The notes beneath the pieces are model-generated. The model did no database searches. It saw only the letters and a list, made by a program, of their open reading frames with translations, and had not been told where the DNA came from. From contig JAPOHM010000006.1 in the NCBI GenBank assembly GCA_029979405.1, positions 1-20,194 on the forward strand: a stretch of DNA of 20,194 nt, read 5' to 3'. Shown here in pieces: positions 4,870-12,664 of the stretch. The position numbers and the translations under genes are program-made. The DNA comes from Methanobacteriota archaeon (lineage in GTDB: Archaea; Thermoplasmatota; Poseidoniia; Poseidoniales; Poseidoniaceae). How positions within the stretch are numbered: the stretch's first letter is position 1; each line of letters starts with the position of its first letter.

Positions 4870-7356
4870 ATGTCAGGAGCAGTTACAACAGGTGCAATAA
4901 TTCTCGTAACCTATTTGCTTTTTTCAAACGTCGTCCAAAAGGGAGTGGGCGGAATGACCCAACCACTCCGACAATTTGGATTGTTTTTGCTTACAAAAGC
5001 AGCAGGGCCAGCTACTGATCTTTTCCAAGAGAAGGAAGGTAACGGAGCAAAAACTTGGATGCAAACCGGTGTATTCTGGTTAGTATTGGCAGGTATTGGA
5101 GGCTTCTTATCGGCTTGGCACACCTACGATCCAACAGCTTTAGATTCCCTATCCAATATCGGTTGGGGATATGATGATGGAAGTGCACTTGCTTACTTCA
5201 ACTCTGTAGCCATGAGCACTGCAATTTTCGCAATCCTAATCGGAGGTGCATTGGTCGCACACGCAAGAACCTGCAACGCAAAACTAGCAAGCGAAGCAAA
5301 TGCGTCGTTTATTGCTCTCGCTTGGACAGGCCAAGTCTTCATTGGACTTGTTCTAACTGTCCTTGACAACTTTGATTTTATCACCTTTGAAACTACACAG
5401 ATGGCGTTGTACGGCATAGTTTCTGCACTGTTGGCACTGAGTCTGATGGTCAACTCTATGATAACATTGGGAGACAGGGGAACTTCTCCAATCTCAGTAC
5501 CATCTTGGTTCCTTCTGCTCGCCTTGCTGACTGTAATATTTGGCAAGATTAGCACAGCATTAGGCCAGTCTTTAGACTGGACTTCAACTGTTTGGGTGGC
5601 AGATATCATGCTGTCTACATGGGCGCCATTGGCACTAATGTTTGGAGTTGGATATCATATCCTTTCGCACGTAACAGGCCAACCGATATGGTCTGGAAGT
5701 TTGACAAAAGCATCGATGTTTTTGCTATTTGTTACAATACCTCCGTTCTTCCTTTCAGAATCAAACCACGCAGACAACTTAACTCAGTCCATCGGAGCCA
5801 TCTTGGTTACCCTCGGACTATTCCCTGTATTTGCAGCATCTTCGAACATGATTGCTACAATTAGAGGAAACGCTAGTGCGGTTGTCGACAGTCCGGGTGC
5901 TACTGCGGTTGCAGCGGGGGCAATCATGCTTCCATTGTTTGCAGTTATAGGTTACTTCACAGGATTGAATGTAATGATTGGAGACGGGTCAATGGCAAAT
6001 GTTGCGGACGCAATAAATTCGTCTTTCATGTATGTTACTGGAGGATTATTCTGTCTTGGTGCCCTGTTCCATTCTTACCCATTGTCGGGCAGGAAAAAGC
6101 TCACTGGCTCCGCAAGCATGGCTTCATGGTTTGTTATAGCAGGCGGGCTAATCTCAACCATTCTCTTCTTGATGTATGGTTGGTCAGAAAACGCTCTGAT
6201 TGAGGCAGAGGTTGAAGACCCATCTGCAAGCATCGCAGGATTTGCTTTGGTAGGAGCATTCGCTTTCTATGGAGTTGTACTTGGATTCATTATGGCAGGC
6301 AACTGCGTTGTCAAGACGCTTTTGTTTGGAGAAAATTCCGAGACTCCGGTTTCGTCAATCAGCGATATCTCAACATACAATTTAGTTGATGGAACCACAA
6401 CGATTCGCTCTCTGCTTGGAAGAGGTGTGGGTGTTGACACAACATTGGTAATCGGTGAGAGCGACGAAGAAGGCGAGGGTGGCTCGACTGTAATAGAGGT
6501 CTCAGCGTCTCTTCACAATGACGAGGTTGATGAATTCCCAGTAGATTTCGATACAGATTTGGTAGAACTAACCAAGTGGCTTTGCGGAAGAGGAACTACC
6601 ACAGCTCAATTCTTTGCTTGGGCAGATGTTGATTCATCCGGAGAGTTAGACCTCTTCGAATTCGCAAACGCACTAAGAGTAGCAGACATTGCAGACCTCC
6701 CTCCTTGGGACATCGAGAAATTAGTAAATGTGATGGACATTAATTCAGATGGTAGGATCAACCTACCTGAACTTGATATCACTCTAATGAATATTCGAAA
6801 CACTCTCGGAATCGAATTCATCCCCTATGTAGAGGAATCAGAGGAAGAAGATGAAACCCCAGAAGAAGTCGAAGAGGAATCAGAGGAAGAAGTCGAAACT
6901 CCAGAAGAAGTCGAAGAAGAGGCATCTCCTTCTGAGTCAGAAATTAAGAAGAGAGAGGAATTAGAGCGAGTAAAAGCAAATGCTTCGAAGATAGACTTTG
7001 ACGTTCTGGGCACTGCAAAGGCTTCTGATAAGAATGACCTTCAAGCAATCAAGGGAGTAGGTCCGTTTATTGAAGAGAAGTTGAACGCTTTAGGAATCTA
7101 CACCTACGAGCAGATTTCAAAGATGACTAGCGAACTCGAAGACACAGTTAACCTAGCAATCGAGTTCTTCCCGGGCCGTGTAAAGCGCGACCAGTGGGTT
7201 GCGCAATCTAAGACATTACTTGGAGAAGGCGATACGGTCAAAAAACCAAATCTGAAGGGAATGAAGAAGGCAGAATTGGTAGAACTTGCAGACTCAATGG
7301 GTCTAGAAACATCGGGCACCAAGGCTGATTTAATTGAGAGAATAAACAAGGCGTGA
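4870..7356 (+). CDS. Heme-copper-oxidase-subunit-I-like membrane protein fused to EF-hand, HhH and SAP domains
   Basis: The 828-residue product has about 12-13 membrane helices in residues 1-490. By eye these follow the plan of cytochrome oxidase subunit I: the block with VNSMITLGDRGTSPI resembles the loop before helix 6, HVTGQPIWS resembles TGRPIFS, SNMIATIRG resembles the helix 8 end, and YPLSGRKKL resembles the helix 10-11 loop. The expected ligands are mostly absent: Asn111, Met247, Trp251, Thr390 and Gly392 sit where heme His, CuB His, cross-linked Tyr and two heme His are expected, and only His300 may remain of the His-His pair. The soluble C-terminus holds two EF-hand loops (586-597 and 623-634), an acidic tandem repeat (about 655-682), a helix-hairpin-helix domain (about 720-785, KGVGPFIEEKL) and a SAP domain (about 793-828). 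A GGTGG site four bases upstream supports ATG 4870. The gene is certain; the oxidase relationship needs a profile or structure check. Confidence 0.8.
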   Translation: MSGAVTTGAIILVTYLLFSNVVQKGVGGMTQPLRQFGLFLLTKAAGPATDLFQEKEGNGAKTWMQTGVFWLVLAGIGGFLSAWHTYDPTALDSLSNIGWGYDDGSALAYFNSVAMSTAIFAILIGGALVAHARTCNAKLASEANASFIALAWTGQVFIGLVLTVLDNFDFITFETTQMALYGIVSALLALSLMVNSMITLGDRGTSPISVPSWFLLLALLTVIFGKISTALGQSLDWTSTVWVADIMLSTWAPLALMFGVGYHILSHVTGQPIWSGSLTKASMFLLFVTIPPFFLSESNHADNLTQSIGAILVTLGLFPVFAASSNMIATIRGNASAVVDSPGATAVAAGAIMLPLFAVIGYFTGLNVMIGDGSMANVADAINSSFMYVTGGLFCLGALFHSYPLSGRKKLTGSASMASWFVIAGGLISTILFLMYGWSENALIEAEVEDPSASIAGFALVGAFAFYGVVLGFIMAGNCVVKTLLFGENSETPVSSISDISTYNLVDGTTTIRSLLGRGVGVDTTLVIGESDEEGEGGSTVIEVSASLHNDEVDEFPVDFDTDLVELTKWLCGRGTTTAQFFAWADVDSSGELDLFEFANALRVADIADLPPWDIEKLVNVMDINSDGRINLPELDITLMNIRNTLGIEFIPYVEESEEEDETPEEVEEESEEEVETPEEVEEEASPSESEIKKREELERVKANASKIDFDVLGTAKASDKNDLQAIKGVGPFIEEKLNALGIYTYEQISKMTSELEDTVNLAIEFFPGRVKRDQWVAQSKTLLGEGDTVKKPNLKGMKKAELVELADSMGLETSGTKADLIERINKA
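6832..6915 (+). repeat. Two tandem 42-base units encoding an acidic repeat
   Basis: Units 6832-6873 and 6874-6915 are nearly identical and each encodes 14 residues, EESEEE(D/V)ETPEEVE. They lie in the linker between the EF-hand pair and the HhH domain. The near identity at DNA level suggests recent in-frame duplication. Copy number may vary between strains. Confidence 0.8.
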
Positions 7357-7361
7357 AACCG

Positions 7362-8636
7362 ATGCGAATTGGCTTAGTAGGTAAGCCAAACGTTGGGAAA
7401 TCGACATTTTTTAGCGCAGCAACTCTGGCAAAAGTTGACATCGCAAATTATCCGTTTTGTACTATAGAACCCAACGTGGGGGTAGCGTTTATTCAAGCCC
7501 CACAACAATGTCCATGCAAAGAATTGAGAACGAGATTAGAGTCTGAGGGTAGAATGTCACCTGCAGATGAAAGTGATCCAAGGAAAGGAAGCATATGCGA
7601 GCCAAGAACTGGAACATGCATCGCTCACAACAGATTTGTCCCCACTTTCTTAGTAGATGTTGCAGGTTTAGTACCTGGTGCGTCTGAGGGAAGGGGCCGA
7701 GGGAATGCATTCCTATCGGATTTAGCAAATTGTGATGCTCTGATTCAGGTAGTCGACGCGGCTGGAACGACTGACATAGAGGGAAACCCGATATCCCAAG
7801 TTGATGATATCGAATCATCTATATTGTCAGAAACAGATTTTCTGACCTCTGAATTAGATTCATGGATATTTGGTTTACTAAACGATGGATGGTCACGAGC
7901 ATCGAAAAAAGTGCAAGCCGAGGGGGAAAAGGGATTTAGCAAATTCCTGCATGAAAGGTTCACTGGCTTAGGTGCCACCCTGCCACAAGTTTTGCAAGTA
8001 TTGGACTCTATGAGAACAAAAAATGGCGATATTGATACCCCGTGGATTTGGGAAGAATCTAAAATTAGGTTATTGGCAATAGAGATAAGGAGACAATTAT
8101 TTCCAATCCATATAGCTGCAAACAAAGCAGATTCAGTAGAACAAGAAACCTGGAATGTTCTATCCATAGAAGGCATCGTTCAGCCTACAATGGCAGATAT
8201 GGAATTGGCTCTTCGAAGAGCGGATTCAAGTGGACTGATTGAGTATAATTCAGGTGATAGTGATTTCAATATTATCGATGAATCAAATCTCTCTGATGCT
8301 CAACTTTCTGCCCTCTCAACCATGAAGCAAAAGTTAGTAAATTTAGGAAATACAGGAGTATCAAAATTGATTTCTGATGTTTTATTCGAAGCCCTTGACC
8401 ACGTGGTTGTTTATCCAGTGGCTGATGAAAATGCGTGGAAAGATGGAGATGGTAGAATATTGCCAGACGCATTCGTAGTGCCAAATTTGTTAGCTGCGAA
8501 ATCACTAGCATACAAAGTTCATTCAGACCTCGGTGATGGATTCATCAAGGCTGTAGATTCAAGGACGAGAAGAGTTGTAGGCGCAGATTATGAGTGCAAG
8601 GACAACGACGTCATTAAAATACATTCAAAGAATTAA
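7362..8636 (+). CDS. ychF: YchF/OLA1-family GTPase (ATPase), archaeal type
   Basis: This is an Obg-related P-loop protein associated with ribosomes and translation stress. Residues 7-14 (GKPNVGKS) are the Walker A/G1 motif, EPNVGV is the switch I region, and DVAGLVPGASEGRG with GNAFLSDL is G3/switch II. NKAD (from Asn254) is the G4 motif; bacterial YchF usually has NxxE there and prefers ATP, so nucleotide preference may differ. A cysteine-rich insert (CPCKEL followed by CEPRTGTC, about residues 47-85) is typical of archaeal members and could bind a metal. The C-terminus carries a TGS domain (VYPV, then LPDAFVVPN). ATG 7362 gives the family's usual start (MRIGLVGKPNVGK). An alternative GTG at 7353 overlaps the upstream stop and adds only three residues. 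The stop TAA directly abuts the stop of the convergent gene. Confidence 0.93.
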   Translation: MRIGLVGKPNVGKSTFFSAATLAKVDIANYPFCTIEPNVGVAFIQAPQQCPCKELRTRLESEGRMSPADESDPRKGSICEPRTGTCIAHNRFVPTFLVDVAGLVPGASEGRGRGNAFLSDLANCDALIQVVDAAGTTDIEGNPISQVDDIESSILSETDFLTSELDSWIFGLLNDGWSRASKKVQAEGEKGFSKFLHERFTGLGATLPQVLQVLDSMRTKNGDIDTPWIWEESKIRLLAIEIRRQLFPIHIAANKADSVEQETWNVLSIEGIVQPTMADMELALRRADSSGLIEYNSGDSDFNIIDESNLSDAQLSALSTMKQKLVNLGNTGVSKLISDVLFEALDHVVVYPVADENAWKDGDGRILPDAFVVPNLLAAKSLAYKVHSDLGDGFIKAVDSRTRRVVGADYECKDNDVIKIHSKN

Positions 8637-10274
8637 TTACGCTTCAAAATCTTCTCTGGACGCGATTAAATTAGAGTTGTAATATACGAAAGAATCGTTA
8701 TCGTTAGGTGATTCCACACTCGGGTTTGGAGATACCAACACTCCATAATCGACTAGAAGGCTTGGCCCATAGTCGAGCATGTATAGGAATCCTCTTCGGT
8801 CTCTGGAATCAGCAGGTGTAGGTGATTCCATTGTTGCACATTCTCCAGTACAACCATCTGCAATTGCGATGTAAACACGCCCTTCTCTATCGATATGGAG
8901 GTCGTTGAAATCAAGGAGGTTCCTATTTGATCCACCTTGATCACTTCTACAATCTCCGCTATTAAGGCATATAGCTCCAATTTGGATAGGGTCACTTGAG
9001 ATTCTTCTGGTGTGGAAAACTGGGTTTTCATCTAACGCATTGAAGCTGAATGTGACATAAAGGTAGTAATGGACTTCGTTAGGGGCATAATGCCCGTTTC
9101 CGTCCCAAGGGTTTCCATCCAGGTCTGGTGTTTCAAGAAGTGATGCGTTTTCGCTTCCAAGGTAGGTAACTGCAAATCTGCCAGGGTCGCCAGCATCCGT
9201 TTGAGGGAATGCAGTAGAGATAACCTCAATTGGGCTAATTCTGAGACTTTCTTGCTCCCATGTTTCTCCTGAATCGACACTTCTGGCAAGGTAAATTCCT
9301 TCATCAGCGCCGGTCCAAACGTGATATGCATTAGATTGAGTGTCGGTAGATACCTCGGAGTTTTTTCTTGGATATGGTGTACTAACATCTTCCCCCATAG
9401 TTCTCTCAAACCAAGAAAATCCGTTATCTTTGGAAACGATTACAGTTGGTGTTTCAACACGAGGAGTGACGTATACAGTTCCATCTGGTGCAGTTGTTAT
9501 TGCTCCATGCAATCCTCCGTTCGTTGTTGCCAAACCAATAATTTGTCCTCCGGCTTCGAAGGTTGCTCCACCATCAAAACTTGTGAAACAGAATATTCCT
9601 GCTAATTTATTGTAGCAATAATAGACAGCAGTTTCGTATATTGTACTGCCAGTGATTTGACCAATACTGCCATACAAGCCGGCATCAGTCCAAGGTCCGG
9701 TAGCTAACTTGATGTGGTCATTGATTGGAGTAGTGCCAGAATCGTGTGGGTTTCCTTGCCAGGTTTCACCATCATCATCACTCCAACAAATCCAAGAAGT
9801 TTCAAGACCTATCATTTGGACTCCGAAAACTCTGTCAGTTATCGGGTCTACCCATCCATAAGGGTCACTCGTAGTTGGTGAGCATGCTGGACCCTGGACC
9901 TCTTCCCAAGAAATTCCACTATCACAGGACCGCATTACTTTCTCAAGTGCGATGAAAAATACGCACCCTGTCGAAGTGATTCCAACACTGGGTTCAGGTG
10001 CGTCCTCACCAACGTCACTTGCGATGAAACTCATGTCGATAGGTTCGATGTCTACTGGATAACCATCAGGGCCGGTTACGAAAATATCGCTTCTATTTTC
10101 TTCCTCCTCACCAAAAAAGAGCAAAGATGAGTTATCTGAGTCTGTTGCAAAGTATAGGACAACTGCGGAGACCATTAAGGTCGCTAAAATGATTGCGAGA
10201 ATCTGTTTTTGGCTATTTGTCTCATCGAAAACAATCGCATCCAAAATGCCATCATCTGATGAATCATTGGACAC
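8637..10274 (-). CDS. Membrane-anchored BNR/Asp-box repeat (sialidase-like propeller) protein
   Basis: The 545-residue product has a short acidic cytoplasmic N-terminus, one membrane helix at residues about 23-44 and a large C-terminal domain that would be outside the cell. That domain carries five Asp-box motifs (S-x-D-x-G-x-x-W/F): SCDSGISW (about 116), WSDDDGETW (about 161), SFDGGATF (about 229), SKDNGFSW (about 280) and SVDSGETW (about 331). Such boxes sit in beta-propeller blades of sialidases and of many non-enzymatic surface proteins. I could not identify the arginine triad and Tyr/Glu pair of true sialidases, so glycan hydrolysis should not be assumed. Several Cys pairs (SCD, PACS, GDCRSD, CTGECA) could form disulfides. 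The start is GTG at 10274, preceded by GGTGA with 4-base spacing. It is the last gene of the - strand run, 21 bases after the zinc-ribbon gene. Confidence 0.85.
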   Translation of the reverse strand: MSNDSSDDGILDAIVFDETNSQKQILAIILATLMVSAVVLYFATDSDNSSLLFFGEEEENRSDIFVTGPDGYPVDIEPIDMSFIASDVGEDAPEPSVGITSTGCVFFIALEKVMRSCDSGISWEEVQGPACSPTTSDPYGWVDPITDRVFGVQMIGLETSWICWSDDDGETWQGNPHDSGTTPINDHIKLATGPWTDAGLYGSIGQITGSTIYETAVYYCYNKLAGIFCFTSFDGGATFEAGGQIIGLATTNGGLHGAITTAPDGTVYVTPRVETPTVIVSKDNGFSWFERTMGEDVSTPYPRKNSEVSTDTQSNAYHVWTGADEGIYLARSVDSGETWEQESLRISPIEVISTAFPQTDAGDPGRFAVTYLGSENASLLETPDLDGNPWDGNGHYAPNEVHYYLYVTFSFNALDENPVFHTRRISSDPIQIGAICLNSGDCRSDQGGSNRNLLDFNDLHIDREGRVYIAIADGCTGECATMESPTPADSRDRRGFLYMLDYGPSLLVDYGVLVSPNPSVESPNDNDSFVYYNSNLIASREDFEA

Positions 10275-10278
10275 AAAT

Positions 10279-10283
10279 TCACC
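10279..10283 (-). promoter_or_regulatory. Shine-Dalgarno GGTGA supporting the GTG start at 10274
   Basis: On the - strand GGTGA is followed by ATTT and then GTG at 10274. The spacing of 4 bases equals that of the TTG start at 1422 and of the ATG starts at 4588 and 4870, so the GTG is the probable start. Confidence 0.6.
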
Positions 10284-10295
10284 AGCCTATCATAA

Positions 10296-10682
10296 TCAGT
10301 GACCTTTCGGTCTTTCGTAATCAGGGGTAAGTCTTGACATTATAGCCAAATGCCTTGATGAATAAAATATCATGTAAACAGGTACGATTAATGTGAATGC
10401 GCCAAGAAGAATTAGTGAGTACAAACCCCATGGGTCTACGTCGCCAAGATACATAATCCACACAATCCAAAGAATGCTTAACCACATTAATGGAGACCAT
10501 CTTCTAGCAAGAGCGGAAAATCTTGCATTTGCGACCGAGTCGTCATAGTAAGATGCAATTTCGTGTTTAGTGACGAGCCCCTTTTCAAGACCACATCTGA
10601 CGCATACTTGCGATTTTGGACCGTTACCGTGTATAAATTGTTCACGCGGATATGTACTATAGCAATGGCGACAGGTCGGCAT
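10296..10682 (-). CDS. Small zinc-ribbon membrane protein
   Basis: The 128-residue product begins immediately with a zinc-ribbon: Cys4-x2-Cys7 and Cys27-x2-Cys30, with about 19 residues between the pairs. A charged linker leads to two membrane helices (about residues 66-80 and 86-110) separated by a short LGDVDPWG loop. A basic/polar tail ends the protein. The ribbon would face the cytoplasm if the tail does too. No family name is evident; zinc-ribbon plus two-helix proteins are common in archaea and mostly uncharacterised. ATG 10682 has no recognisable GGTGA or AGGAG site. It lies 26 bases beyond the stop of the aminodeoxychorismate synthase gene, so it may be a leaderless internal start or be translated by coupling. 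Confidence 0.75.
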   Translation of the reverse strand: MPTCRHCYSTYPREQFIHGNGPKSQVCVRCGLEKGLVTKHEIASYYDDSVANARFSALARRWSPLMWLSILWIVWIMYLGDVDPWGLYSLILLGAFTLIVPVYMIFYSSRHLAIMSRLTPDYERPKGH

Positions 10683-10708
10683 GTATCAAGCGATAAAGAG
10701 ACCCCACT

Positions 10709-12664
10709 TCAAGAATGCGCTACTATATGCAAAAATCGCCTTAGGATTTCAATCCCGTTTTCAGACCCGATTGACTCAGGATGAAATTGTATACCGAATG
10801 TATTGCCATCCTTTATCTCCATAGGAAGAGTGCCGGTTTCATCAGTTGATGTTATGTCTAAATCTCCATTTCCAGAAAGAACAAGAGAATTATATCTCGT
10901 CATGAGGTGTTTACCTTCATCAATCAAACCCAAACCGCTCGAATGAATCTCAGATGGGACTCCGTGAACTGGTCCAAATGGGCTTTCAATAAGGTCCATT
11001 CCTCTCGTTATACCGATTGCTTGATGGCCGAGACAAATTCCTAAAGTAGGGATTTCAAGATTTGCAGCGTGCAAACTGATTGGTGAAATTTCTGGTCTCC
11101 CTGGCCCCGGTCCTATGATTACAGCGTCATGATTGAAATCTCTTATTGGCCCTCTACCATCGATCACTTCCACTTTACATCCTAAAATTTCTAGATAGTG
11201 AATGATATTGTAACTAAATGAATCAAGGTTGTCAATAAAAGCAACTTCGAGGTCAAATTTGTTCAAAACCTCGGGCAACTTCTGTTCAAGATACAGAGGA
11301 TAAATTCCCAGGTCTCCTTGTGGCACGGATACGCTATCGGCCTTCAACCAGCTACAAGCTCGCCTGAGGGCTGACGCTTTCCAAGTGGCTTCAGCAACCT
11401 CGGAGTTTGGATTGCTATCTATGGTGATGCCACCACCAGCCATAACATTACCTTGCCAGACATTATCTTGTTTTCTTGCCTCAAGGGTTCTAATCATAAT
11501 ATTCCAGGTAGAATCGCCAGAGTGAACATCGATCCACCCCATAGAACCAGTCCAAAACGAACGCGGTTTAGCTTCCAGTTCGTCTATTGCAGCGCAAACT
11601 ACAGTTTTTGGACATCCTGTTATACTTCCACCGGGGAAAAGTGCTTGCAATGCATCCATCCCGTCACAATCATGTTTCAGAGTTCCAGAAATTTGTGAAA
11701 CTAAGTGTTGAACATTCGAGTATGCCTCGACATCAAATCTTGTTTGTTTTACAGTACCTGGTTCGCAAACTATTGAAAGGTCATTTCTTTCTAAGTCAAC
11801 GAGCATTCTGTGTTCCGCTCTCTCTTTTTTGTCATACACTAATTCTTGCCGGAGAAGTGCCTCTTGGTCTACATCTGCCCCTCTTGGCCTTGTACCTTTA
11901 ATCGGTGCCGTCATAACATGCTTACCTTCTGTTTGAAGCAGTATTTCAGGTGAGGATGAAGCCAACGCGATTCCCAAATCTGAGGCTTCGATATAACCAC
12001 TGAACGGTGCAGGATTACTAATCGCAAGTCTATGAAAAATGGTTGCTGGGTCTTCCTGTAAGCTACCTTTCCAAGTTCTCCCGAAGTTTAACTGGTATAA
12101 TTCTCCGGCATTAATTGAACTTCGAATTTGGGACACTATCTTTGCATGCTCATCGTCAGAATGTGAGGTTGTTTCGTCTTCAACTCTTTGAGAATTATCT
12201 ATTTCTGGTATGACGCAATCACCTTCAATCCATTCATCTACCAACCATAAAATTCCCAAAACCGAGTCTTTTTGAGGGGGATATTGAAGTTTAATTGGTT
12301 GTGTCCATTGAACCAGATCATAAGCTAATGCGCCTGCCCATTTACTACCAAATGGGGTATGGGGTATTAGTTTGCGAAATAATTGATTTAATTTTGATTC
12401 AGTAAATGATTCGATAGTTTCCCACCTATCACCGATTTTATTTTGCAATTCAACATTAAAATCTGGTTTATTACTGTCTAAGATAGTTTCACCATTTAGA
12501 GGAGAGTGTGTTCTTTGCGGGGAGATCTCGGGTTGTCTAATTATCACGCGATAGTTAAGTTCTGATGCAAACAAATTCTTTGTTGCAAGATGAGTTTTTG
12601 GGCCACCAGAAAGAAATAGAATCCTATCCCCTTTTGTAGAAATTAATCTGTCAATCATAGCCAA
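10709..12664 (-). CDS. pabBA: Aminodeoxychorismate synthase, PabB-PabA fusion
   Basis: The 651-residue protein converts chorismate and glutamine to 4-amino-4-deoxychorismate, a p-aminobenzoate precursor. Residues 1 to about 450 are the chorismate-binding component. The active-site motif PIKGTRPRG has Lys256, which marks aminodeoxychorismate synthase; anthranilate synthase has Ala there. Other chorismate-enzyme landmarks are ELVYDKKERAEHRMLVDLER, FPGGSITGCPK and GGGITIDSNP. Residues about 465-651 are a class I glutamine amidotransferase: IDNLDSFSYNI, the oxyanion block GPGPGRP, the nucleophile Cys544 in LGICLGHQ, and His628/Glu630 in FHPES. The order is component I first, amidotransferase last. 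The start is TTG 12664 with GGTGA 3 bases upstream. ATG 12658, which overlaps the upstream TGA as ATGA, is a good alternative and removes only two residues. It is coupled to the pabC-like gene. Confidence 0.92.
   Translation of the reverse strand: MAMIDRLISTKGDRILFLSGGPKTHLATKNLFASELNYRVIIRQPEISPQRTHSPLNGETILDSNKPDFNVELQNKIGDRWETIESFTESKLNQLFRKLIPHTPFGSKWAGALAYDLVQWTQPIKLQYPPQKDSVLGILWLVDEWIEGDCVIPEIDNSQRVEDETTSHSDDEHAKIVSQIRSSINAGELYQLNFGRTWKGSLQEDPATIFHRLAISNPAPFSGYIEASDLGIALASSSPEILLQTEGKHVMTAPIKGTRPRGADVDQEALLRQELVYDKKERAEHRMLVDLERNDLSIVCEPGTVKQTRFDVEAYSNVQHLVSQISGTLKHDCDGMDALQALFPGGSITGCPKTVVCAAIDELEAKPRSFWTGSMGWIDVHSGDSTWNIMIRTLEARKQDNVWQGNVMAGGGITIDSNPNSEVAEATWKASALRRACSWLKADSVSVPQGDLGIYPLYLEQKLPEVLNKFDLEVAFIDNLDSFSYNIIHYLEILGCKVEVIDGRGPIRDFNHDAVIIGPGPGRPEISPISLHAANLEIPTLGICLGHQAIGITRGMDLIESPFGPVHGVPSEIHSSGLGLIDEGKHLMTRYNSLVLSGNGDLDITSTDETGTLPMEIKDGNTFGIQFHPESIGSENGIEILRRFLHIVAHS

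Noticed and set aside
8637..10274. Active sialidase
   Set aside because: Asp boxes alone are structural. I could not find the arginine triad or the Tyr/Glu nucleophile pair.
10709..12664. Anthranilate synthase TrpE-TrpG fusion
   Set aside because: The active-site motif is PIKGT with Lys, not PIAGT, and the adjacent gene is a class IV PLP enzyme, both pointing to p-aminobenzoate synthesis.
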